A stretch of DNA of 64,000 nt from assembly GCA_012295275.1 (NCBI GenBank), contig CM022665.1, forward strand, positions 4,791,667 to 4,855,666. Direction: 5' to 3'. This stretch comes from Chrysomallon squamiferum. Its lineage: Eukaryota; Mollusca; Gastropoda; Neomphalida; Peltospiridae. Position numbers and translations under genes: made by a program. This document shows, piece by piece, positions 1 to 15,409 of the stretch. How positions within the stretch are numbered: the stretch's first letter is position 1; every line of letters starts with the position of its first letter. The notes below the pieces were generated by a model that was not told where the DNA came from, did not search any database, and saw nothing but the letters and a program-made list of their open reading frames with translations.

Positions 1-938
1 ATATAATTACAAAATTATGGCATTCGACGAATATGGAATAAACCTGTCATAGTTTAATCACCGAACAAGTTAACATAACAGCTACAAAAAGTATATAAAT
101 AAACTACAAACACGACAGAGAGATGTAAATCAGTGTAGCGGGAGAAGTACTTTAAGAACGGTTTTGAAAACAACGAAGACGTGTGTAAGAGTAGTTAAAT
201 ACGGCTGATGTAATCGGTGACAGGACGTAATCTCCCGAGGATATAATCAGGTAATTATTTTTTCACCAACGTAATAAGACAGTGTCTGTCTGTCTGGGTT
301 TAGCTGTCAGTACTCCAATTAGCCGTTGTTATAAAAGAAACAGCTAGATGTACATTTAAATGTATCTGTATGTATGCATGTGTTTATGTATATAATTATT
401 CACCTGTGCATACATATATACAAACACCCACACACACAGACATATATATATATATTTCAATGATTATTCATATTTAGGCTATCAGGTGAAATTGCTATAT
501 AATTCATTCATAAATAACAAATAATCGTAACTCACTTTCTACTGCCATTATTTTTGCATTGGAGTTTCTCTATTGTTCTCATTTTAAGTGAATATATCTT
601 AGTGAGTCTCATATTCAAGTGGTGACCAAATAAACTAATCAAAACCGCCAACAAAACACCACAATGAAAATCAAATAAAATAAATACAAATTTATTTTGA
701 CAGCTGATGATTTGACAAAATCTGACTCTGTAAACGTGATACACATTTATTTGTATGATGACATTTATCTAAAGACGTAATCAAATATCAAAGCGAACTG
801 AAACAGTCATATCTGTGAATTACTGCTTTTCTTCTTTTTATTTGTAATCGTTTCTGGGTCTGTCTGACTATCTATCTAGCTCCCTGTTTGTAATCTATGT
901 TTGTCATTCTTCTTTTTCTTTTTTTTTTTTTTTCTTTT
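1..938. other. Gene-free AT-rich DNA
   Basis: No supported gene. It holds a short TATG/TATA and CACA run at about 360-460 and a T-rich tract at 911-939. Confidence 0.6.
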
Positions 939-1125
939 TCTGGAATGTTTATGAGACCAAGCAGAAAACATTGGAAAAAAAAAAATAATAATAATAGTAA
1001 TGAATAATAAAATGAAATAAATAAATAAATATATATGTATATTTATTTTTTTATTTTATTATATTATTATTTTTTTTTTTTTTTTTTTTTCACTGTTATC
1101 TGCTTGGTCTCATAAACATTCCAGA
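939..1125. mobile_element. Inverted-repeat element, MITE/foldback-like, with 27-bp perfect arms
   Basis: The 27 bases at 939-965 (starting TCTGGAATGTTTATG) are exactly reverse-complementary to 1099-1125. Inside them the arms continue less perfectly as A-rich then T-rich sequence (A tract at 975-985 with AAT repeats; ATT repeats then a T tract at 1071-1090), closing on an AT loop near 1030-1040. There is no coding capacity and no clear target-site duplication. It could be a MITE or a hairpin from a local inverted duplication. Confidence 0.7.
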
Positions 1126-1272
1126 TTGTTATATATATGTATATATATAAAAGTAAAAAAGTCAAGTTAACAGCTTGATTATGTATATTTAGATAATGTT
1201 TTATCGTGTTTGTGAGAAAAGGTATGCATGTGCTTATTTATCATGACAGATATGTGAAGAAGTTTCAAAATA

Positions 1273-1275
<3 letters not shown>

Positions 1276-1343
<68 letters not shown>

Positions 1344-1345
1344 CA
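1276..1345. repeat. (GA)n microsatellite
   Basis: Pure GA dinucleotides over 60 bp, then imperfect CAGAGAGACA. Open frames on the opposite strand here are translations of this repeat. Confidence 0.98.
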
Positions 1346-2514
1346 TATGGACACACAGACAGAACGATAGAAAAATAGATATGAAAGAATGCAACCTCAG
1401 ATCTGAATGTCGACATTTCTTTTACTTCGTAGGTGATTCTTTCTTTTTCTTTCTTTCTTTTTTCATTATTAGTGTGTGTGTGTGTTTTTTAAAAATAAAC
1501 TTCTGTTACTAATTTCACCTCAGACAGAATGATGAAATAGCCATTGGATTTGTGTCAGTAATTTTGAGAAATTATTAATAAGCGACATGATTAGACATGC
1601 TTGAAATAAAGCAGAGATAAATTATATCTGTACCAGAGCAGTTTACGACATTGCTTTTAACAAACTCTCAGCAACAGAGTTGGTAATTTATTTATTTTGT
1701 GGCAGATATGACATTTTTCTGTTGTTCAAGAAATAGATGGACAGTAATGCGTAACAATGTATCATATAATAGACTACTGTTGTATGTATATATAACACTC
1801 AAACAAACAATACAGCATACGAGCAATTCCTGATATGATGATGATGATATGTTTGTTGTTGTTGGTCGTGGTGGTGGTGGTGATGGTGTTTTTCGTTTTG
1901 GATTTGTTGAAATTTGTTTACAGAAAAACTACTTGCTTAAAATATAATTTTAAAATATAAAAGTGCGAAATACTTGTAACTTCATGATTTCAGATTAATA
2001 AAACTAGAAACAACTTTTGTTACAAAATACAAATAAAGATCCATATTACCACAGTTCAGTTTATTTAATAAATAAATTAATTACGCTTTCATTGACGATG
2101 TGACAGTATATAATCTAAGTTATTAACTTAAATTCTATAGGTTATTGGAAAAGAATAATTGAAAAAAGGAAAATAAATTTTAGCGTACATTCTGTGTGTA
2201 TGTGTGCATATCGAATTATCATTATTACGTAGGTGCGCTTATTTTGTTTTTCCTTTTGAATGATTTTCGCTTCTGTTTCTGTTCAAACTATTAGCGCGAT
2301 CTGGGAGAGATTAATCAGTTTTGCATAAATAAAAATACAAAAATTCCTCTGGGACCAGGCTTGTAGACATATAAGCCCTTCATGATACAAATGTTTTTTT
2401 TTTTTCACTGATATCTAATTTAGCACTTTTGCTCGGGAAGTATTAATGAAAATAAATCTGATAACCTAAGTTCAATACATTTGACATCATATTTTAGTAA
2501 TGCATATAGCAAAC

Positions 2515-2515
<1 letters not shown>
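1346..2515. other. Gene-free AT-rich DNA
   Basis: No supported gene. There is a short imperfect GTT/GGT run at 1852-1890. The right end (TGCATATAG..ACG) is the flank shared with two other CT arrays (see findings). Confidence 0.6.

Positions 2516-2586
<71 letters not shown>
2516..2586. repeat. (CT)n microsatellite
   Basis: About 71 bp of pure CT, preceded by the GCATATAG..ACGTCTCTC flank. Confidence 0.98.
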
Positions 2587-2589
<3 letters not shown>

Positions 2590-2609
2590 CATCTTCGCCT
2601 TTGTTTCTA

Positions 2610-2845
2610 ATTATCTGTCTGTCTGTTTGTCGGTATATCTATCTATCCATCTCTCTGTCTATCTATCTGTCTGTCTGTCTATATGTATATCCATATCTGT
2701 ATTTCCATATATCAGTTTATTTATCTGTTATTCAATCTATCTACCTATCATCTATCAATCTATATATCTGTCTGTATAACTAACTATATGTCAGTATGTC
2801 TGTATAACTGTCTACTGCCTATCTTTATTTTTTCTTTCTATCTGT
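2610..2845. repeat. Imperfect TCTA/TCTG tetranucleotide tract
   Basis: Degenerate TATC and TGTC repeats run across about 230 bp; the + frame through them is low complexity. Confidence 0.85.
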
Positions 2846-3652
<807 letters not shown>

Positions 3653-3653
<1 letters not shown>

Positions 3654-4959
3654 CGGTGGGTGCATACATGCATATATGTGATTGTAGATGAGTTTGTGCA
3701 ACGTACAAACGTATAAATATGAGTTTGCGTAAATAAAACGTAATCTCGGTATTTCGGTTAATGGAAATGGAATAATACCGTTATAAAAGATGTCTGCCAA
3801 CAGATAAGATAAGCAGACGATAGATCAAAACTGTGATTAGATATCAGAGCCAGCTTTTTCCGGGATATCAATCCCTGTGGTGTGCCACCGGACTTCTGAG
3901 TCTCGCTGGGAAGGTGTTAGAATTATTTCTGTAGAACGCCTAATAATATCATATCAGTTCGCTTGACATACATCATTTTACTGTTCCCTCAGGACTTACA
4001 AATATTCAATCATTTTATCATTGTATGAGCCATGGATGAGTGCTGGTACAGTGTTAACTGCTCGAGACAGTGAGAGTAAAGAAAAAAATAAAAATAAAAA
4101 AAAAACAAAAAAAAATACATACTGGGAACCTTAAGTTGCGCAGCATGTGATGTTTTGAATTCATTTTAAGTTTTATACTGGATTAAGATGGACATCGGCT
4201 TCCGAATTTTCTAATCAGATGAAATTAGAGAATATATTAAAAACTATTTCACATACAGCAGGAAAATAAGAAATCCTTTCCCTGGTAAACCTTACCACTA
4301 CCGACTGGAATTTATTTTTGTTTTCTAAGAATGTAAAAATATATACATTTGCATATCGAATAATATAAAAAAAAAAATAAAAAAAATAAAAACAACAACA
4401 AACAAACAAACACTTACTGAAAATTTTACTTATTATCGTGTGCAGTACACAGGAATGTTCTTAGCAATGTACTAATATTAAAGTTCTTAATACATGTCTT
4501 TGCACTGATAAAAATTACAATAAAAGGAAGAATCGAAATCACTTGCCGAACCGTATTTTTAGTGGGTTTTTTTTTTTTTTTTTTCTCATTTTACAAAATA
4601 ATTTTTTTATATAATCCTAAGTGGGCCAAAACGTTTTTAAAGAGAAGTCAAAACCTCAGCAATCTGATTTGTAATATAAAGTGTGGAACGGAATAAAAGT
4701 ATGTAATTTCGGCAGAGGTCTTATGTACTGCAAACATCGAAATGAGCGCAATAATGAACGACCTATATTTAAACTAACACCATGAAATCCAATTGTGAAA
4801 GCAATCTATATTAGATGTGTCGTCTACATCGCCTGTAGATACGAAGTAACCGAAATTATCTCGTAAAAAGTGTTTAAAGAATTCATTTAGAAAAATATAA
4901 ATCTTTCGAACTATTAAGAAGTTCTTAAAAAACAACCCAAAAAACACAATATACGTTGT

Positions 4960-4991
<32 letters not shown>

Positions 4992-6137
4992 ATGAGTGTC
5001 TGTGTGTGTCTATATATAATATACATTTAATTCTCTATGACAGATATCCGATAGCAGAGTGCGAAGAGGTTGTAGGAAACATACAAGGTTCATTAATATC
5101 AATTCCAGACGTTTTTTATACTTCTGCTGACATTTTGTACATCACTAGAGAATTCTAATGGAAGACATAGAAAGCACAAATAGATTTATAAAGAGAAAAC
5201 AAAAAAAAACAACAGATATACAGAAATTAAGAGACAGATAAATAGACAGAAAATCAAAAAGACACAGACACGTAGACGGACAGACAAAGAATGAGAGAAA
5301 AAAAAAGAATGACACGGAAGCATAGCAGGTATGAGAGAGACCAATCGATGTTAAAGAAGAAAGAAGGAAAGAAATGGTTAAATTATTAGAAAACAGTTAA
5401 TTAAGTCAGTCTACAAAATAAAGTAAGCAAATACAATGCCAAATCTGCATATGTTTTTCCCAACCAAAACTTGCATACTTTGTGCCAGACGTAACAGATG
5501 ATATTCATGTTTTCATCGAAAAACCTTAGAACGCCTGTCAAAAATATTCTCATGAGTAACAGCCAACTTTTATATCTTTTTTTTTTTTACTTTTATTCTG
5601 ATCTCCAGAGTCATAGATAATCTTGCAAAATAAATACAGTTTCACTTTGTTTGTTTTTTTGTTATGTTCCTAAATGAAAATATCAGTTGGCTGTGATATC
5701 CATTTGACACTGACTCGCATACATTTTCCAGGTTTCGATCTGTTGTTTCTTGCAACTGATTAATAGCAGACGAACTGAGAAGTGGAAGCAAATGAGTAAC
5801 AGCCATGTCAGATGTGTAAACGTGTCAAAGATTTCCAATCATATTTTTCATCTTGGCAGCAAAATGGAATCGTGTCTTAACATGAACAGGCAGTTCAAAG
5901 GTTTAACTGAAACAAAAATGTTCGTGTCGTTTTTTTTTTTATGGTGGGCTTTTGGCTTTTTTTTCTTTCTTCCACATTTTTTTTTTTTCTTTTTTTTTTT
6001 TTTGCGAACTAGTTTAAAGAGAGCGATGTTGTAAACAGTAACAAATTTGCACAGGGCGATTCGAAATCCAGAATGTTGTTACTTTATTCATGGGAATGTG
6101 GTTAAAGCAGATATTTTCTTATCATTTCGTCTCTCTC

Positions 6138-6141
<4 letters not shown>
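3653..6141. other. Gene-free AT-rich DNA
   Basis: No gene supported. It contains A-rich tracts near 4081-4118 and 4368-4388, a T tract at 4567-4584, a (GT)n of about 35 bp at 4957-4990, and T tracts at 5930-5940 and 5977-6003. Confidence 0.6.

Positions 6142-6217
<76 letters not shown>
6142..6217. repeat. (CT)n microsatellite
   Basis: About 76 bp of pure CT following TTTCGTCTCTCTCTCG. Confidence 0.98.
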
Positions 6218-6220
<3 letters not shown>

Positions 6221-6462
6221 ATGTCATACGACTTGCAATTTAAAACAGCACTATCGCTTAATATTTCTTAATGAAATAATGCCATCGTCTCAGACAATCA
6301 GTATATATCAACTGTTTCGTTTTTGTCTTTTTCTTTAATAATGAATAAAAATAACAAATAAATAAATCCTGCTGTCGAACAGATCGCAGATTAATTACAC
6401 TGTAATTGTATAATTATATTTCGCGATTTTTTATTTTTTATTTCTTTTACTTTTTAATGAAA

Positions 6463-6500
<38 letters not shown>

Positions 6501-8141
6501 ACCTTAATGTTAAGATTAGAAAAAAAAAAAAAAAAAAAAGATGAAGAAGAAGAAGAAAAGAAAGAAAAATAGTCTCCAAACTAAATTATTATGGATTAAA
6601 AGAATTAAAAAATGTTACTGCCGAGGCATTCAATTATCCAGAGACATTAACGTGTGTTTTTTTTTTTCCTATGTCACATATTTATTTAACCTTTATTTGA
6701 AAGACATTGTGGTATTAACTGCTAAGTTGATGTTCTTAAAGCGTCAAAATGATGGAGTGCTTCTCTGAGACGTCTGTGCAGTTAAAGGTTGCTCTCTGTA
6801 ACATAACACGTTTGCTGTAATGGTCTTTCTGGTGTAAAACACAAGAATTTGGACTTCGGCCGCAGTATTACGTTTACAGTTCACAACGGTTTCGTCTTAA
6901 TCTACGCGATCGATTTCTAACGGCACTGATAATCAGAATCTCTTTCAACCCGGACTGATATCTATTTACTTTACATTTAATATTTTAAAATAATTGTTAA
7001 CAATCACATTTTTATGACGCATTTTAATATACTAGAACTATTTCTACTAACGTATCTCATTTAATCATATAATTTAATATTTGTTTAATTTATATTTCCG
7101 TCAGTGCACGGTACTTTAGTGACATAGGAAGTACATAGGAGGTGGGGGTTTTAAATTATTTTTATATGACCTCTTTTGTTCCTTGGAAAAACTGATAATC
7201 CGGAAAGGATTTGAAATCCATGATGTACCTACAGTGTATTTAAATTCGATCATTTTTATTTTTAATCTGGTTTAAAGATTCAGATTCCTGTTATATCAAA
7301 CACAAACTGAATATATGTATGAATGAATGAATTTTTTTTTTTTTTTTAGAACAATGTCTTGTAAAGATACTTCGTTCGCACAGGTAGTTTTCTCTTCATA
7401 AACGTTATATTAACTAATCATTAAAAAAAAACACCTTACACCTTAATAAAAATAAAAATAAAATAGATAATATATATATATATATGTAACTTTAGAAATC
7501 TTGTCACATTGTAGTGTCGAAGCCGGAACAATATCTGACATCGCACTGTTTGCGCTTGCTAATGCATTTGATGACAGTTGCATTAAGCGATTGTTAGCGG
7601 CAATGAAAAACCATTATCAAGCACATTAGCTCCAAGTTGATATTCAGACATTAGATATCAGATGTCCTGCTATTATCACCATGGTGACCGAGAGTCGACA
7701 TTATACACCGAAATGATCTGTTTATACGGGCACCCTCGTGATTTCCGATCAGGAGACACAATTCAGAAGTTGTTAAGGAAAAAAAACAAAAAAAAAAGAG
7801 AAAAAGAAAAAAGAAAAAAAAAAAATTCTTCTAAAAGTACCAATTACCGCAGAAATTATCTTTTAACAGGATCTCAGAATGTATTTGCTACTCCTACTGC
7901 TATTTCTGCTGCAAATACTAGTACTGTTAGTGCTACTGCTACTGTTTTTGCAACTGGCGCCAGACTATTTTGCACCCCAAGCAAAGCCAACTACTTGCAT
8001 TCCCTAAATAAATATTGCTAATTTAGATGTTTATTTGAAATCATTTTGATACAATTTAATTTAAGTTTGACAGTATTGTTAGTGTTGAAAAGAAACTGAT
8101 TATAAACTAACAAAGAATTGTCTCTAAGCTGTTATGAAGAA
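6218..8141. other. Gene-free DNA with poly(A) tracts
   Basis: No supported gene. Poly(A) tracts at 6466-6494 and 6521-6539 and an A-rich run at 7780-7825. An imperfect ACT/GCT trinucleotide patch at 7887-7950 encodes Thr/Ala/Ser strings in one frame but has no gene-like context. Confidence 0.55.
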
Positions 8142-8360
8142 TTATTTTCTTCTTCTGCTACCACTACCACTGCTGCTACTACTACTATTACTACTACGAC
8201 TACCACTTCTACTACTACTAACATTACTTCTACGACTACTAGTGCTGCTACTACCACTAGTACAGATGTTGCTGCTGCTATAAATTATGACTGCTACTAC
8301 TGTTACTACTACGACTACAATCATTATCATCATCACGATGACAGCTGATGTTGCTGTAAC
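8142..8360. repeat. Imperfect trinucleotide (ACT/ACC/GCT/ATC) tract
   Basis: About 220 bp of degenerate trinucleotides, mainly ACT. It keeps frames open on both strands (Thr-rich and Ser-rich), as expected of a trinucleotide repeat. A similar GGT/AGT tract lies at 31484-31612. Confidence 0.85.
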
Positions 8361-8700
8361 TACAACTACAACTTCTACCTGTTTTTATTTCTTTTGTTGT
8401 TGTTTTTTCAACTTTTTTTGCCTCGATTTGTTTTTATGATAATCGTTTTAGTGATATCATAATCATTTTTCAGTTACACGATAAATCCATGGACATTTTT
8501 TCACTGGTTTTTACTGGTACCTTAGAAAAATAATAATATAAATTAGAAATAAGTTAAATAGTATTACGCTTAAATAACCAGTCATGTGGTTAAATAAATA
8601 AATTTATTATTTTATGCAATTTTTAACATGTTCACCATTATGTTTACATTTATTTTAATATGTTTATGTCCATGTCTTTTTATATTTTAGTTTATTAGTT

Positions 8701-8763
8701 TGCACTGTAAAGCACCTTTGGACTTACTTAGCATGGAAAAGGTACTACATAAACATGATATAG

Positions 8764-8794
<31 letters not shown>

Positions 8795-8823
8795 AATAAT
8801 AATAATTATAATAATAATAATAA
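8701..8823 (+). mobile_element. Retroposon 3' tail (LINE/SINE type) followed by (CAA)n(TAA)n
   Basis: CACTGTAAAGCACCTTTGGA, then GGAAAAGGTACTACATAAAC, matches (from memory) a tail common in animal retroposons, of the form TGTAAAGCGCTTTGAG..GAAAAGGCGCTATATAAAT, with several CpG-decay-like changes. It is followed directly by CAA (8764-8791) and TAA (8792-8823) repeats, as such tails usually are. The body upstream is not recognisable. Confidence 0.6.
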
Positions 8824-9313
8824 ATAGCATATATATTTTAAAATAATTAAAGTTTTACCCAACGCAAAAAAAAACGCCTCTTTTATCAGTTTAAACGTTT
8901 TGGAACCAATTTTTAAAAATAATAAAACATTTTAAAACCTTGTATAAATCCGATTTTCGCAGTGTATTTAGACACTGGAACTCACAGTCTTTTGTATTTT
9001 ATAGTCGGTGCGTGATATCTATCACGTATTTGCATTAATGTCTTTATCATTTTCAGTATTACGGTGACAGTTTTGTTTTTAACTGACAATCTGAAACAGC
9101 AGTCCAAAGCAATTGTGATGCCGTAATATTATATAAGATAAAAATTATGTCAGTGAAATATATCTTTAATCCTTTGTTCTGATGTGTAATTGTAGTGCTA
9201 ACAAGTAATACAGTACTAATGCGTTTAAAAGGTATAATTTTACCATTATGTCGGTTGCTGGCTACATGAAGGTTTAACATGTAACCAATGATATTAAACT
9301 GAATATAGAAAAA

Positions 9314-9315
<2 letters not shown>
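8824..9315. other. Gene-free AT-rich DNA
   Basis: No supported gene or recognisable repeat. Confidence 0.5.

Positions 9316-9360
<45 letters not shown>
9316..9360. repeat. (CA)n microsatellite
   Basis: About 45 bp of CA, then TACA/CAGACATA repeats up to the SINE. Confidence 0.97.
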
Positions 9361-9364
<4 letters not shown>

Positions 9365-9394
9365 TACAGACATACAGACACATACACACATACA

Positions 9395-9600
9395 AGGTTG
9401 TCCGTTGGCCGAACGGTAGCGTCGTCCGTCTTCGGAGTGCGGGTGAATGGGTGTCATACGTTCGAGTCTCGTCAGCGGCATCTGACGTGTTTGTGAGGTC
9501 GTGATTGGACTTTGTCCTCCTGCGCCAGTGCGTTCCATGTGCGTATTGTCTATGTGCAGAGTCTATTCAGACGTACATAAGACAGAGAATATTCAAATAC
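9395..9600 (+). mobile_element. tRNA-derived SINE
   Basis: TGGCCGAACGG at 9406-9416 fits the Pol III A box (TRGYNNARNGG) at every position. CGTTCGAGTCT at 9459-9469 fits the B box (GGTTCGANTCC) at 9 of 11. The 53-bp spacing is normal for a tRNA head. Acceptor-stem pairing is missing, so this is a SINE head and not a working tRNA gene. The CTTCGG in the anticodon region could derive from an Arg or Pro tRNA. The unique body runs on to about 9600. The right boundary is approximate, and no clean target-site duplication is visible because both flanks are CA/TACA repeats. Confidence 0.75.
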
Positions 9601-9631
9601 TAAAATGCATACATACATATAGACACACACA

Positions 9632-9632
9632 C

Positions 9633-9679
<47 letters not shown>
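9632..9679. repeat. (CA)n microsatellite
   Basis: About 45 bp of CA on the far side of the SINE. Confidence 0.97.
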
Positions 9680-9681
<2 letters not shown>

Positions 9682-10309
9682 TACACATGTATATGCATAA
9701 CCTGCAAACTGAATTCGTCTATTTGACTGTTTAGGAGGTTATACCAGTCGACTTCGACATGAAGTTTTCCAGAAAGGGTGAAAAAAAAAATGAAAAAAAC
9801 AACAACATACCAGCACATTAAAAAGTGTGTACATGATTAGACATACATCGTCATTTTAGTTATTGTGGCAAGGAATGATGTAAGTGTGTGTTGTATATTA
9901 TTATATTCACAATCAGTTACTACATCTATGAAGTATAAATTGTAAAGTCAAAACTGAAAAATGACAGTCTAAAACAAATCTGATCACGATTCAAAGATGC
10001 TATGAACGCTTATAGTAAGATCCACCAAATGTCTTGCGTGAATTGTTGTCATTTAGAATGGAAATGACAAATGTGTACTATGAATGATGTGAAAGACTAA
10101 TAGCATCTGATATTAAAATGTCCTTTGTATATACGCACTTACGACTGTTATATTACAACAGTATTACTGGTGTAAATCATCCGTATTTGAACTCGTGCGC
10201 ATGTTGGCTGTGCCAAACAGAAGAGAACTGCGTAATATCGGTAAATATTTTTTACCATGTGTTCCTGTTTTTATGTGAATTCGTGCCAGTGAGCCGAAAG
10301 GATTAAAAC

Positions 10310-10310
<1 letters not shown>
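9680..10310. other. Gene-free DNA
   Basis: No supported gene. A 62-codon frame at 10118-10306 has no recognisable motif. Confidence 0.5.
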
Positions 10311-10376
<66 letters not shown>

Positions 10377-10425
10377 AAGAAGAAGAAGAAGAAGAAGAAG
10401 AAGAAGAAAGAAGAAAGAAAGAATG
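10311..10425. repeat. (AAT)n then (GAA)n compound microsatellite
   Basis: AAT repeats to about 10347, GAA repeats to about 10408, then GAAA-type degeneration. Confidence 0.97.
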
Positions 10426-11580
10426 AAAGAAACATCCTAAACAGCTTTTATATTCGTGTATACTCCAACAGTTAGGCAGTACACTTTCTTTTTGAAAATT
10501 ATTTACATCAGTCATTTCATATCAGTCTAATATTTATTTCGATTTTCATTCCGTTTTCAGTGTTGGTGGTATGTATGTATGTAGCATATATATATATTTT
10601 TTTTTTTTTGGGGGGGTAATATTTTCTTTTTGTCATCGTCATAACCTTTTTTTTTTTTCCTCATACTATTCTGATTATGTTGCACAGTTACAGTTATTCC
10701 TCCAGTGTCTTAAAATCGTTAACTAACGAAAAACTTTCCCTTGTGCATCAATAATAATGCATTTTCGATGTCAAGTAATTCATCATCATATCAAAAAAGT
10801 TATAGGAATAGAAATGAAAAAATAATAATAACAAAAAAAAAAAAATAATAACAAATAAAAAATTGTACAAAATAAAAATTAAAAAAAATATATTAAAAAG
10901 AAAATAGAAAATAAATAAAAAAAAGAAGAAAAATTTCGAAAGAGATTGAATTCTTTTCTTTTATTATTTTTTGTTTTGTTCTGTTTTCGTTTATTTATTT
11001 ATTATTATTATTATCCATCATACTTGCTGACTTTTAGACTTACATAAGAGATACATATTTCAAATCTTCGTTAACATTTATTTCGCATGACCTATACAAC
11101 GTATTTTATTTCTTCTCCTTCAAACACTTGTTGTTGTTTTTGGTTTTTTTTTTGGTATACAGTTAAAAGCTGATACCTGGATGCTGCTGAATCAATAAAC
11201 AGTGTCTGTAAAGTTTTATATTAATAATTACACAGTGACGACATTATCGGTTTAAAAAAATGCAAAGCCCAAAAGTGCAGTATTTATCCGAACCTGCAAT
11301 AACAGACTCATTCTTGGCTTCTAAAATAAGTCGCTTAAAACCCATGCTTGATCTCCCTGCTAGTTAATATCCGTTGTGACAACGCTCAGTACTATAGTAA
11401 TGATATTCAAGTTATCGTGAATGAATTCTGCAGAGAAAATCGTATTAAAGACAAGGTTTTTTTTTTTTTTTTTTTTTTTTTAGTTATTTTATTTTCTTCT
11501 ATAGTGTTCAGAAAATAATAATTTCACTAGCCAAATGGTTACGTAATTAAATTAGGCATTTTCGTAGCATTACAGAAACT
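10426..11580. other. Gene-free AT-rich DNA
   Basis: No supported gene. A-rich low complexity at 10800-10935, an ATT patch at 10995-11014 and a T tract at 11458-11480. Confidence 0.55.
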
Positions 11581-11740
11581 GTAACGGCCCTGCAGCTAAC
11601 TTTTATTTCGTTCTTTTTAATTCGACCTTCGTTTTCAAACGGAATATTTTATTTAGAAATAAGCGTTTTCACACGTGCCTCCGAGCAGATCGTTTAATGT
11701 CACACTTGTTGTTAGCAGTGATTGTGTGTTCTGTTTAGCG

Positions 11741-11814
11741 TCCGATTACAGTGAAACGTACTGGCCTGTCTGTCTTCAGAACGCGCTGATCTCTGGCATT
11801 CGTCGTTGTAATAG
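11741..11814 (+). other. Candidate exon or 5' UTR segment with consensus splice donor
   Basis: The surrounding stretch (about 11580-11950) is unusually complex and less AT-rich than its neighbours. ATAG|GTGAGT at 11811-11820 is a full-consensus donor. GTTCTGTTTAG ending at 11740 is a plausible acceptor, giving a 74-bp exon. One frame is open through it and for about 25 codons upstream, but it has no ATG and no recognisable motif. It could be a noncoding 5' exon, for example of the receptor 41 kb away. Splice-like matches also occur by chance, so this is weak. Confidence 0.2.
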
Positions 11815-11949
11815 GTGAGTCTGCAGCTCAGTAGAAAAATGCTGACAGGACGCAGGATCCGTTCACGCCAGAGTTTCTTTCCAGTTATTTTCCAGTCTCG
11901 TCTGCGCTCAAGATTCGATTATTAAGGATATTCACATATTTTCCTTTCT

Positions 11950-12931
11950 GTTGGAATATGTACATAGCTAATTGAGGAAGTGTACCGTAAAGCTTGGCGA
12001 CTGCTGGTTTCGTCGCTGTTATTTTTATTGTCTATAACAATAATAATATTTTATAATGTTATCTAATCCATCTATGTATCGTTCAGTGAAATCAATTTTT
12101 TTTTTTTTTTTTTTTTTTGGTAGTGATGGATCGGTAACAACAAATTCCCCTTTCTATTATTACTGGTAGACAGTTGCATGTTAAAAACGGTTTGTTACCG
12201 AAAGCCAATAATAGTCTATTAATATTTGCTTGACATGATGGCGAAATGGAGGTTATCGCTTCCACTCTTTGATGTAGTAATCAATTTGTAATGACAGAAT
12301 AAAAAATAAAAAAAAAAAAAAAAAACCAACACCAAAAAAAACACCTATGAAGTATTTTCTAGTTCTTCAGTGTCTGGAGTATTTGCACAACATGCCTTGA
12401 AATATTTTCAAACCTATCTCTCTGAGATATTTCAGCATCTAGCCACAGTAGCGAGGACCCTGAAAACATCGATGTGAGAAAATAACAGCGAAGTGTTGTC
12501 TATAGCGAACACGATGACAAAACTCGGAATGTCTCAAGGATATTCTATTTATACTGCAGAGCATTTCTCCCACTGTTTAATAATAATTTTCAATAAGAGT
12601 TAGAATAAAGTGTAAAATTGTTTGATCATTTCTATTTCGGAGCAAACTGTAAAATGACTATCCTGACCATGTGAGCCAAATTTTTCAGTCATAGAGTGAG
12701 AAGTGTGGGATTATTTTGTGGTTTTTGTAAAAAAAAAATGTTATACAGCCGAATAAAAACGTATTTAAAACACGCACACAGACACACACACACACACATA
12801 TATACATACACATATGCTCTTTGAATTTCCTATTATACATTTCTGCCCCCTGATAACTGAATTAACGTCAAGAAAACAAACAATTTTTTTTTTTAAAAAG
12901 CTGAATAATTCTAACTCACAGGAACTTCATA

Positions 12932-12962
<31 letters not shown>

Positions 12963-13240
12963 GACATTTTGCTTCAAAGCTAACAAGGCTATTATTTCTG
13001 ACAAACATACTTGGTATTATTTTATAATAGTTAAATAATTAAAAATAGGACCCCAGTATGGTTTTTGCGAAAAACTGACACGTGTATTCGTAAATACTCG
13101 TTTACTTTCGTTCTTACTGAAACAAACAAAAAGGTAATAACAGATAACCCATTCCTGTGATTCGGTTAACGACAAAAACAAAAAAAAAAAAAAAACTTCA
13201 GAAAAAAAGTTAAAAAAATAAAAATAATATTTCATGTATT
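11950..13240. other. Gene-free AT-rich DNA
   Basis: No supported gene. T tract at 12099-12118, A tract at 12308-12325, CA/TA run at 12771-12806, TA-then-T tract at 12929-12962, A tract at 13178-13195. Confidence 0.55.
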
Positions 13241-13343
13241 TCAGTTTTTTTTAATAATAATAATAATAATATTAACAATAATGATGATGATGATGATGAC
13301 GACGATGGTGATGACAATGATGAAGATAATGATGAAGAAGAAA

Positions 13344-13378
<35 letters not shown>

Positions 13379-13386
13379 AATAATAC
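13241..13386. repeat. AAT/GAT trinucleotide tract
   Basis: TAATAA repeats followed by ATGATG repeats. The Met-rich and Ser-rich frames on either strand are repeat translations. A similar GATGAT/ATT patch is at 13809-13873. Confidence 0.9.
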
Positions 13387-15369
<1,983 letters not shown>

Positions 15370-15409
15370 CATGAACTCTAGGATAATAATAATTATTATA
15401 TATATTTGA

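Noticed and set aside
7662-8021. 119-codon frame with mixed composition
   Set aside because: Its centre is a poly(A)-encoded Lys run and its end a trinucleotide patch; no motif recognised.
8118-8348. Thr/Ser-rich frame resembling a mucin-like protein
   Set aside because: It follows an imperfect ACT trinucleotide tract that is equally open on the opposite strand; no signal peptide or conserved region.
9395-9480. Functional tRNA gene
   Set aside because: A and B boxes are present but the acceptor ends do not pair and the sequence continues into a SINE body.
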